Shown here in pieces: positions 1 to 6,658 of a stretch of DNA of 64,000 nucleotides. Under the pieces are notes generated by a model. That model saw only the letters and a program-made list of their open reading frames with translations, did no database searches and was not told the origin of the DNA. The translations under genes and the position numbers were made by a program. This stretch comes from Citrobacter amalonaticus (lineage in GTDB: Bacteria > Pseudomonadota > Gammaproteobacteria > Enterobacterales > Enterobacteriaceae): assembly GCF_001559075.2 (NCBI RefSeq), contig NZ_CP014015.2, positions 2,852,001-2,916,000 on the forward strand. Direction: 5' to 3'. The stretch's first letter is position 1, and every line of letters starts with the position of its first letter.

Positions 1-9
1 AACCCCTGT

Positions 10-864
10 CTACTGGGTTAATGCAACCGTCTGATTGTCAATTAACCGTGCCTGGCCAAGCCATGCGGCAACCAGAATCACCGCACGCTGGCTGCTTTCG
101 GTCAGCTCAAGCAGCGTGTCAGCATCGCGGATCTGAATGTCATCGGGGCGGAAGCCTTTTTCCGTCAGTTCCTGCTCGGCGATGGCAATAATCTCTTCCA
201 GTTCACGCTCGCCGGCCTGCAGTTTTTCGCCAATGCGGCTCATCACTTTATACAAACCTGGGGCAATTTTTCGTTGTTCGGCCGTCAGATAACCGTTACG
301 CGAACTCAGGGCTAAACCGTCTTTGGCGCGAATAATCGGCACGCCGACGATATCAATGTCGTAGCCCATATCGGCAACCATTTTGCGGATTAGCGCCAGT
401 TGCTGGAAGTCTTTCTCGCCAAAGCAGGCGACGTCCGGTTGTACCAGATTGAATAACTTGCTGACGATGGTTGAAACCCCACGAAAATGGCCAGGGCGGC
501 TGGCGCCTTCCAGCATCGTCGAGAGGCCAGGAACATCCACGTATGTCTGCCCGTCGGTGCCCTGAGGATAGATTTGGTCCGGCGCGGGAGCAAAGACGAA
601 ATCCACTTTACGCTTGTTCAGTTTTTCGCAGTCTTCCTGCAGCGTGCGCGGATAACGCACCAGATCGTCCGGACGGTCAAACTGCATCGGGTTGACGAAA
701 ATACTCACCACCACGATGTCCGCACGGGCTTTGGCTTCATCAACCACCTTCATGTGACCATCATGCAGGTTGCCCATCGTCGGGACCAGCGCAATGCGCT
801 TCCCTTCCTGACGGGCTCTGCGGATATGCTGACGCAGCAGCGGCAGGGTTTCAATAATCAGCAC
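10..864 (-). CDS. panC: Pantothenate synthetase
   Basis: Cytoplasmic enzyme that joins pantoate and beta-alanine with ATP in the last step of vitamin B5 synthesis. The 284-residue product has the family length. The nucleotidyl-transferase HxGH-type motif HDGH is at residues 34-37, and the second ATP-binding segment ALSSRNGYL lies near residue 185. It follows panB by 11 bases, so the two are very probably co-transcribed and act in one pathway. The gene ends in TAG only 9 bases from the window edge, so its terminator is mostly not visible. The match to E. coli PanC recalled from memory is close along the whole length. Confidence 0.98.
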   Translation of the reverse strand: MLIIETLPLLRQHIRRARQEGKRIALVPTMGNLHDGHMKVVDEAKARADIVVVSIFVNPMQFDRPDDLVRYPRTLQEDCEKLNKRKVDFVFAPAPDQIYPQGTDGQTYVDVPGLSTMLEGASRPGHFRGVSTIVSKLFNLVQPDVACFGEKDFQQLALIRKMVADMGYDIDIVGVPIIRAKDGLALSSRNGYLTAEQRKIAPGLYKVMSRIGEKLQAGERELEEIIAIAEQELTEKGFRPDDIQIRDADTLLELTESSQRAVILVAAWLGQARLIDNQTVALTQ

Positions 865-875
865 GACAAGACTCC

Positions 876-1667
876 TTAATGGAAACTGTGTTCTTCGCCC
901 GGATAGACGCCGGACTCAACCTCGGCAATATACTGCCGTACCGCGGCGCGCATGTCGCCTGCTTGCGTAAGGAAATTTTTGGCAAATTTCGGAATATGGC
1001 CGCCGGTGATGCCAAAGGCGTCGTGCATGACTAAAATTTGTCCGTCGGTCACGTTGCCGGCACCGATGCCGATAACTGGAATGGAGAGCGCGTCAGTTAC
1101 GCGTCTGGCAAGTTCAACCGGGACGCATTCCAGCACGATGAGCTGCGCGCCTGCGGCTTCCAGCGCCAGGGCATCGTCCAGCAAAACCTGTCCGGCATCG
1201 CCACGACCCTGAATCTTATAGCCACCGAAGATATTGACCGACTGTGGGGTCAGCCCCAAATGTCCGCAGACCGGCACCGCACGTTCGGTGAGCATTTTCA
1301 CTGTCTCCACCAGCCATGCGCCGCCTTCAATTTTGACCATGTTCGCACCCGCGCGCATGACGGTGGCTGAATTTTCAAAAGCCTGTTCCGGCGTCGCGTA
1401 AGCCATAAACGGCAGATCGGCGAGCAGCAGGCAATTTGGCGCGCCGCGACGCACCGCCCGCGTGTGGTAAGCGATATCCTCAACCGTCACCGGCAGGGTG
1501 GAGTCATGCCCTTGTACTGTCATCCCCAGGGAATCCCCGACCAGCATCACATTGATCCCTTCGTCGGCAAACAGTCTGGCGAAACTGTAGTCATAAGCAG
1601 TAATGGTGGCGAAGCGTTTTTTTTCTTGTTTGCACTTCTGCAACAGTGAGATGGTGGTCGGTTTCAT
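876..1667 (-). CDS. panB: 3-methyl-2-oxobutanoate hydroxymethyltransferase (ketopantoate hydroxymethyltransferase)
   Basis: Catalyses the committed step to pantoate by adding a hydroxymethyl group from methylene-tetrahydrofolate to 2-oxoisovalerate. The 263-residue protein keeps the Mg-binding Asp45 (LVGDSLG) and Asp84 (LADLPF) and the VKIEGG segment around Lys112. It is one residue shorter than the E. coli protein, in the GRGDAGQ region. It sits directly upstream of panC. Immediately upstream of panB is folK, without the fimbrial cluster that separates them in E. coli K-12. The folate-linked neighbour is fitting, since PanB uses a folate cofactor, but shared regulation is not shown. Confidence 0.98.
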   Translation of the reverse strand: MKPTTISLLQKCKQEKKRFATITAYDYSFARLFADEGINVMLVGDSLGMTVQGHDSTLPVTVEDIAYHTRAVRRGAPNCLLLADLPFMAYATPEQAFENSATVMRAGANMVKIEGGAWLVETVKMLTERAVPVCGHLGLTPQSVNIFGGYKIQGRGDAGQVLLDDALALEAAGAQLIVLECVPVELARRVTDALSIPVIGIGAGNVTDGQILVMHDAFGITGGHIPKFAKNFLTQAGDMRAAVRQYIAEVESGVYPGEEHSFH

Positions 1668-1702
1668 AACATTTCCTGATGGTGAACGTCATATTTACCG
1701 GC

Positions 1703-1730
1703 ATTCTAACAGTCACATTCAGTGGGGCAA
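1703..1730 (-). promoter_or_regulatory. Candidate panBC promoter
   Basis: On the minus strand TTGCCC (1725-1730) and TAGAAT (1703-1708) are separated by 16 bases, a fair sigma-70 arrangement 35 bases ahead of the panB start. It lies in the 119-base gap between folK and panB. Seen by eye only; no start site is known here. Confidence 0.4.
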
Positions 1731-1786
1731 TTGTTTTAAGCAACTGTTTGCGCGAAAGCAATAAACAGGAAATGAGGCGAGGGCCA

Positions 1787-2266
1787 TTACCAGAGTGCGG
1801 GTTTTTCTGCACCAAGATGAGCGAGTCTCTGTTGCAGCGAGGTACCGTCAGGGAAGTGCAAGTCAGGGGCGATTTCAAACAGCGGCCAGAGCATAAAACC
1901 GCGATTTTTCATATCGTAGTGTGGCACGGTCAGGCGTTCGCTGTTAATGACGCGATCGCCAAACAGCATGATATCCAGATCTAACGTGCGCGGTCCCCAG
2001 CGTTCGGCCTTACGTACCCGGCCCTGCTGAAGTTCGATGCGCTGGGTGTGGTCGAGCAGGGTTTCCGCTTCGAGCGTCGTTGCCAGCGCCACGGCGGCGT
2101 TCAGGTAATCGGGCTGATCCTGCGGACCCAGCGGTGGGGTTCGATAAAAAGAAGAAAGGGCGACAATCCGGCTTTCGGGGATCTCGCCTATCGCGTTGAC
2201 GGCAGCATTGACCTGCTCCAGAGGAGAGGCCAGATTACTGCCCAGTGCGATATAAACGAGGGTCAT
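1787..2266 (-). CDS. folK: 2-amino-4-hydroxy-6-hydroxymethyldihydropteridine diphosphokinase (HPPK)
   Basis: Transfers pyrophosphate from ATP to 6-hydroxymethyl-dihydropterin in folate synthesis. The 159-residue length is that of E. coli FolK. The metal-binding pair lies in RTLDLDIMLFG (Asp96 and Asp98 counting Met1), and the TPPLGPQDQP loop near residues 44-52 is typical. Its start overlaps the pcnB stop in an ATGA arrangement (4 bases), so translation is probably coupled to pcnB. Confidence 0.98.
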   Translation of the reverse strand: MTLVYIALGSNLASPLEQVNAAVNAIGEIPESRIVALSSFYRTPPLGPQDQPDYLNAAVALATTLEAETLLDHTQRIELQQGRVRKAERWGPRTLDLDIMLFGDRVINSERLTVPHYDMKNRGFMLWPLFEIAPDLHFPDGTSLQQRLAHLGAEKPALW

Positions 2267-3660
2267 GCCGTTCCTTCACGACGCGGCGCACGCTTGCGCG
2301 GACGACGGTGACGACGGCGCGGCGATGGATCTTCATCCAGCTCGTTCAGCATGCCTTTCTGCTCTGGTGGCGCGGAAACCTGGAATTCGCCCCACCACTG
2401 CGCCAGACGCTGCAGTTCGGCATTGTTTTCCACTTCAGCACGCAGAGCGAGTAAATCATATGCGGCGCGGAATTTCGGATGCTCCATCAGCTTCCACGCA
2501 CGTTTACCCTGACGACGGGACATGCGCAGCTGTAGCTGCCAGATATCACGGGTCAGCGACGTGAGGCGTTTCGGGATCGCCAACGAACGACAGGCTTCAT
2601 CAAGCACTTCATTCATCGCCAGCGCAAACGCGTCATAGTAGGCCAGACCGCTTTCCTGGGCGATTTTCTGCGCCATTTCCAGCAGCGGATACCAGAACAT
2701 CGCGGCAAACAGGAAGGCCGGGTTAACGCGCATATCGTTATGAATGCGGTTATCGGTGTTTTTCAGTACCTGCGCGATGATACGTTCCATTGCGCTGTCG
2801 CCATTCTCGGTGAAATAGCGCGTGATGGTCGGGAACAGTGGCTGGAACAGGCTGTATTCGCGCAGCTTTTTATAGGTTTCATAGCCGTAACCCGCTTGTA
2901 ATAGCTTCAGCGCCTCTTCAAACAGGCGCGCGGGCGGGATATCGTTGAGCAGCGTGGCCAGGCGCGGGATCGGCTCTGCCGTTTCCGGGCTGATCTTCAT
3001 ATCGAGCTTGGCTGCGAAACGCACGGCGCGCAGCATCCGCACCGGATCTTCGCGATAACGGGTTTCCGGATTGCCGATCAGGCGAATCACGCCATCTTCC
3101 AGATCCTGCATGCCGCCGACATAGTCGCGGACGGTGAAATCGGCGACGCTGTAATAAAGGCTGTTAATGGTGAAATCACGGCGCTGGGCGTCTTCTTCGA
3201 TGGAGCCGAAAATATTGTCGCGCAGCAGCATACCGTTTTGTCCGCGTTGGGACGTGGTACGATCGCTTTCGCTGCCTTCGTGGTGACCACGAAAGGTGGC
3301 GACTTCAATAATTTCCGGGCCAAACATGACGTGCGCCAGACGGAAACGGCGGCCAACAAGACGGCAATTGCGGAACAGCTTGCGCACCTGGTCCGGCGTC
3401 GCATTGGTCGTGACGTCAAAATCTTTCGGTTTTTTGCCGAGCAGAAGGTCACGGACGCCACCGCCGACCAGCCAGGCTTCATATCCCGCTTTATTCAGCC
3501 TGTACATTACCTTCAGGGCATTTTCACTGATATCTTTGCGTGAAATAGCGTGCTGCTCGCGCGGGATGACCGTCATACGCGGACGGGCGACGGCAATTTC
3601 GGCCTCGCTCTCCTCGCGGCTTAGCACCTTGCGGCAAAAATTAGCGACTCGGGTAAAAAT
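2263..3660 (-). CDS. pcnB: Poly(A) polymerase I, predicted ATT start
   Basis: Adds poly(A) tails to RNA 3' ends, promoting decay by the degradosome and affecting ColE1-type plasmid copy number through RNA I. No ATG, GTG or TTG fits the known N-terminus. The conserved protein begins at FTRVANFCRK, and the codon before it is ATT (3660-3658), preceded by GAGGT six bases away. This gives 465 residues, exactly the E. coli length, where translation from AUU is established knowledge. Starting at the TTG at 3681 would add seven residues with no suitable ribosome site. Nucleotidyl-transferase motif GGGVRDLLLG is near residue 66, with catalytic Asp80 and Asp82 in KDFDVTT. The C-terminus is a basic Arg-rich tail. 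folK overlaps its stop. Confidence 0.93.
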   Translation of the reverse strand: MFTRVANFCRKVLSREESEAEIAVARPRMTVIPREQHAISRKDISENALKVMYRLNKAGYEAWLVGGGVRDLLLGKKPKDFDVTTNATPDQVRKLFRNCRLVGRRFRLAHVMFGPEIIEVATFRGHHEGSESDRTTSQRGQNGMLLRDNIFGSIEEDAQRRDFTINSLYYSVADFTVRDYVGGMQDLEDGVIRLIGNPETRYREDPVRMLRAVRFAAKLDMKISPETAEPIPRLATLLNDIPPARLFEEALKLLQAGYGYETYKKLREYSLFQPLFPTITRYFTENGDSAMERIIAQVLKNTDNRIHNDMRVNPAFLFAAMFWYPLLEMAQKIAQESGLAYYDAFALAMNEVLDEACRSLAIPKRLTSLTRDIWQLQLRMSRRQGKRAWKLMEHPKFRAAYDLLALRAEVENNAELQRLAQWWGEFQVSAPPEQKGMLNELDEDPSPRRRHRRPRKRAPRREGTA

Positions 3661-3674
3661 AGTGCACCTCGGTA
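3658..3674 (-). promoter_or_regulatory. pcnB: pcnB ribosome binding site and ATT start codon
   Basis: Minus-strand sequence reads CCGAGGTGCACTATT. GAGGT lies 5-6 bases before the ATT at 3660-3658. AUU initiation is otherwise known for infC and keeps expression low; here it would limit poly(A) polymerase levels. Confidence 0.8.
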
Positions 3675-3740
3675 GTGTCAAACAATATTCAGAATTCAGT
3701 TCAAATCGTTTGCTGTGTAAAAATAGCGGCTAATCATAGC

Positions 3741-4637
3741 TCAGCACGACGTATTTGAGAATGCCGGATTTACAATCGCCGATTCAGGTATCGTCGAAAG
3801 CGTCCAGTTTGCCACGGCGGAGGCCAGGATCTCGTCGACGCGCATCTCCTGCCACGGCAAATCGCTCTGTTGCCCGAGAAAGCGCAGCGCGTCAATGAGA
3901 ACAGGGCGCGGATCGCCGTGCGGCAAGGCAGGGGCATGATTCTGTTTGGAAAGTTTAGCGCCTTGTTCATTGAGCGCCAGCGGCAGATGAATATAGTCCG
4001 GAGGTGTCCAGCCGAACTGCTGGTACAGCGAGATCTGGCGCACCGTCGGTTCGATCAAATCGGCGCCGCGCACGATTTCGCTGACCCCCTGAAAATGGTC
4101 ATCCACCACCACCGCCAGGTTATAGGCGAACAGCCCATCACGGCGATGGATAATAAAATCCTCTCTCGCCAGTCGTTCGTCAGCCTGAATGTCTCCGCGC
4201 AGCCGATCGTGAAAACGGGTGACAGGTTGCCGCTGTTTAATCCGCACCGCCGCCTGCTCTGGCCCGTGACGTAACTCGCGGCAATGACCATCGTAAATTC
4301 CGCCAATGCTCTGGATCCGCGCACGGGTACAGGTGCAGTAGTAGCTCAGCCCCCGGTCATATAACCAGGCGAGCGCGTCGCGGTAGGCGTCATGGCGCTG
4401 CGACTGCCATAAAATATCGCCATCCCAGTGCAGGCCGTAATGTTCCAGTTGACGCAGAATAGTGTCGGCGGCACCGGGAACTTCACGAGGGGGATCAATA
4501 TCTTCTATACGTACTCGCCATATTCCCTGACGGGCGCGAGCCTGTAAGTAGCTGCCCAGTGCAGCAATGAGGGAGCCAAAATGCAGTTCACCGGAAGGTG
4601 ATGGGGCGAATCGGCCAATATAGTGTGAGTCAGTCAT
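3741..4637 (-). CDS. gluQ: Glutamyl-Q tRNA(Asp) synthetase
   Basis: A truncated glutamyl-tRNA synthetase paralogue that attaches glutamate to the queuosine base at position 34 of tRNA(Asp). The class I HIGH-like signature is in GRFAPSPSGELHFGSL near residues 8-23, and the KMSKS-like motif is in AKLSKQNHAP near residue 230. Zinc ligands are recognisable as CTC and YxxxC (YYCTC...YDGHC). It lacks the anticodon-binding domain, as the family does. The frame is open further upstream into dksA, but the ATG at 4637 gives the expected 298 residues. It lies downstream of dksA, separated by a terminator. Confidence 0.95.
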   Translation of the reverse strand: MTDSHYIGRFAPSPSGELHFGSLIAALGSYLQARARQGIWRVRIEDIDPPREVPGAADTILRQLEHYGLHWDGDILWQSQRHDAYRDALAWLYDRGLSYYCTCTRARIQSIGGIYDGHCRELRHGPEQAAVRIKQRQPVTRFHDRLRGDIQADERLAREDFIIHRRDGLFAYNLAVVVDDHFQGVSEIVRGADLIEPTVRQISLYQQFGWTPPDYIHLPLALNEQGAKLSKQNHAPALPHGDPRPVLIDALRFLGQQSDLPWQEMRVDEILASAVANWTLSTIPESAIVNPAFSNTSC

Positions 4638-4652
4638 CTTTGCGTAAAAATG

Positions 4653-4678
4653 AACAGGCGGGGAAAGCCCCGCCTGTT
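4653..4678 (-). terminator. Terminator between dksA and gluQ
   Basis: An 11-bp GC-rich stem (AACAGGCGGGG / CCCCGCCTGTT) with a four-base loop is followed on the minus strand by CATTTTTA and then the gluQ start. It would end most dksA transcripts and limit gluQ. A terminator in this position is known to control gluQ in Shigella flexneri. Confidence 0.85.
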
Positions 4679-4701
4679 GTAAACGTTTCAAACGCCAGGC
4701 C

Positions 4702-5157
4702 TTAGCCAGCCATTTGTTTTTCGCGAATTTCAGCCAGCGTTTTGCAGTCGATGCACAGATCGGCTGTTGGACGCGCTTCCAGGCGACGAATACCAATTTC
4801 CACACCGCAGGATTCGCAGTAGCCGAAATCTTCGTCTTCAACCTTCTTCAGCGTTTTCTCGATCTTTTTGATCAGTTTGCGCTCACGGTCACGGTTACGC
4901 AGTTCGAGGCTGAACTCTTCTTCCTGTGCGGCACGGTCTACCGGGTCCGGGAAGTTGGCAGCTTCATCCTGCATATGAGTAACGGTGCGATCGACTTCAT
5001 CCCTAAGTTGATTACGCCATGCTTCAAGAATACGCCTGAAGTGCGACAGCTGGGCTTCGTTCATATACTCTTCGCCCGGTTTCTCCTGGTACGGCTCCAC
5101 CCCAGCGATGGCGAGAATACTCAGGGACGATGTTTTACGGTTTTGCCCTTCTTGCAT
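4702..5157 (-). CDS. dksA: RNA polymerase-binding transcription factor DksA
   Basis: Binds in the secondary channel of RNA polymerase and, with ppGpp, represses rRNA promoters and activates amino-acid promoters. The 151-residue protein has the coiled-coil tip acidic pair Asp71 and Asp74 (DPVDRAAQEE). The zinc finger is C-terminal, with CESC and CIDC spaced as in E. coli (Cys114, 117, 135, 138). The ATG at 5157 follows AAGGAGAAGCAAC, a strong ribosome site; the open frame upstream (to 5175) is not used. The 177-base gap to sfsA should hold its promoter. Confidence 0.98.
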   Translation of the reverse strand: MQEGQNRKTSSLSILAIAGVEPYQEKPGEEYMNEAQLSHFRRILEAWRNQLRDEVDRTVTHMQDEAANFPDPVDRAAQEEEFSLELRNRDRERKLIKKIEKTLKKVEDEDFGYCESCGVEIGIRRLEARPTADLCIDCKTLAEIREKQMAG

Positions 5158-5334
5158 GTTGCTTCTCCTTAACACGCACTATCGATCCCCATGTTCGGGG
5201 GAAAAATCAGGTCGCTATAAATAGCAGATGCTTTTCCGGATAGCAATTAACTAAACGTAACACTTGACAACCCTGTGAGGAAAAGCGTATTTGCGCACGC
5301 GACCAGAATACTAAATAACCAATTGTTTACAACA
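5158..5334 (-). promoter_or_regulatory. dksA upstream region with leader hairpin
   Basis: This gap between sfsA and dksA is AT-rich and has no gene. A small CCCC-GGGG hairpin (5187-5200) lies in the presumed dksA leader, and a TTGTCA hexamer is seen on the minus strand, but I cannot place a convincing -10. It probably carries the dksA promoter. Confidence 0.4.
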
Positions 5335-6039
5335 CTATAAAGTGACAGTTAATGGCTCTATCAGAGTCATACTATCGGCAGAAAGTTCCGCTTTATAAAC
5401 CAGAATTTCTACCCCCTTACGCTGTGCTTCGAACAATAGTTGCGCATATTTCGCGTCAATATGGCGCGCGGGTGAAAACCGTGTAATGGCGGAGTGCAGG
5501 ACGGCAAAGAAAATCGCTGCGCGTTTGCCCTCAGCCGCTACGCTCATCAGTTCCCGAAGATGTTTCTGACCTCGTTCAGTGATGGCATCGGGAAAATAAC
5601 CAAAATCCTTTTCCGCTAACGTTACCGATTTCACTTCAATATAGCAGTCAGGCCGCGAATCTGCCTGTAACATAAAATCGATGCGGCTCCGTTCGGCGCC
5701 GTATTTTACTTCGCTTTTCAGCGTGGAATAACCTGAAAGTTCTGAAACTCGCCCCTGTTCAATGGCCTCTTTCGTCAGCCTGTTAGCCCACAACGTATTC
5801 ACACAAATTAACGCGCCCGTCTGGGTTTGCGTTAATTCCCAGGTGTGCGGATATTTGCGTTTACTATTCTCCGACGTCGAATACCAGACCGTATCGCCGG
5901 GCGTTGCACACCCGGTCATCGCCCCGGTGTTGGGGCAGTGTAGCGTGAGTTCAGTCCCGTCAGGTGTGATCACATCGGCTAAAAAGCGTTTATACCGCTG
6001 AACCAGCGTCGCGCGCTGGAGAGGAGGAGTAAATTGCAT
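5335..6039 (-). CDS. sfsA: Sugar fermentation stimulation protein SfsA
   Basis: A DNA-binding protein first found as a multicopy stimulator of maltose metabolism, with an N-terminal OB-like fold and a nuclease-like C-terminal domain in the family. The motifs LHCPNTGAM (residues 33-41), the YGAERSRIDF segment and CYIEVKSVTL match E. coli SfsA; the last resembles the acidic/Lys core of PD-(D/E)XK nucleases. The ATG at 6039 gives 234 residues as in E. coli; a GTG one codon earlier (6042) is also possible because AAGGA lies suitably for either. It starts 15 bases after thpR, so the two are an operon. Cellular role remains poorly defined. Confidence 0.95.
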   Translation of the reverse strand: MQFTPPLQRATLVQRYKRFLADVITPDGTELTLHCPNTGAMTGCATPGDTVWYSTSENSKRKYPHTWELTQTQTGALICVNTLWANRLTKEAIEQGRVSELSGYSTLKSEVKYGAERSRIDFMLQADSRPDCYIEVKSVTLAEKDFGYFPDAITERGQKHLRELMSVAAEGKRAAIFFAVLHSAITRFSPARHIDAKYAQLLFEAQRKGVEILVYKAELSADSMTLIEPLTVTL

Positions 6040-6054
6040 CACGCATTTCCTTAA

Positions 6055-6585
6055 TTAGTCGGTGAGCATCCAGCGCTGAAGTTTGGCGTAACGCGTGCGT
6101 CCCCGGGAAAAAGAAGAGGCATACAGGGCAAATTCCGTCACCGGAAATGACCAACCAAAGCCAGGCGGCGGGATCGCCACGGCGTGACTGGCATCGCGCA
6201 GCAGCGTTACGTGAGGATGAAACGGCTGCGGACTCTGGTAACAACCGCTGCGCGCCGCCTGGGCTCGCAGGATATTGGCCAGTTGCAACAGCCCACGCGG
6301 GGACTGACGCGTCCCCAGCCAGACGACGCGAGAGCGTAACCACTGCCCGGCATCATCGAGATTGAGCGTAAAACCGGGCTGGCGAATGCGTCCGGCAAGG
6401 GCGATCAGCGCCTGTTGTTTGTCAGCGCTCACATCGCCTAAAAACGCCAGCGTTAAATGTAGGTTTTCGGCCGCGACCGGTCGCCCCGCTTCAGGGGGGA
6501 AATGCGCCGCTCGCCACGAGATAATTTGCTCACGTACGGTAGCAGGCAGTTCGATGGCAAAGAACAGCCGTTTCGGCTCAGACAT
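6055..6585 (-). CDS. thpR: RNA 2',3'-cyclic phosphodiesterase (2H phosphoesterase, LigT family)
   Basis: Belongs to the 2H phosphoesterases, which hydrolyse or reversibly form 2',5' linkages and 2',3'-cyclic phosphates in RNA. Both HxTx motifs are present: HLTLAFLG near residues 42-49 and HPHVTLLRD near residue 126. The chosen ATG (6585) gives 176 residues, the usual length; an open frame continues to 6876 but is antisense to hrpB and not part of the family. It is divergent from hrpB, with 73 bases between. Confidence 0.95.
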   Translation of the reverse strand: MSEPKRLFFAIELPATVREQIISWRAAHFPPEAGRPVAAENLHLTLAFLGDVSADKQQALIALAGRIRQPGFTLNLDDAGQWLRSRVVWLGTRQSPRGLLQLANILRAQAARSGCYQSPQPFHPHVTLLRDASHAVAIPPPGFGWSFPVTEFALYASSFSRGRTRYAKLQRWMLTD

Positions 6586-6658
6586 CTTAGGTACTCGGTT
6601 ATGAATTAACGCGATGCTACAATGCGGCGCGAAGAATGTTAACCCTCTGGAGCCATTT

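Noticed and set aside
4638..4841. Possible N-terminal extension of gluQ reaching into dksA
   Set aside because: The extension is the dksA coding region and terminator read in another frame; the family begins at MTDSHYIGRF.
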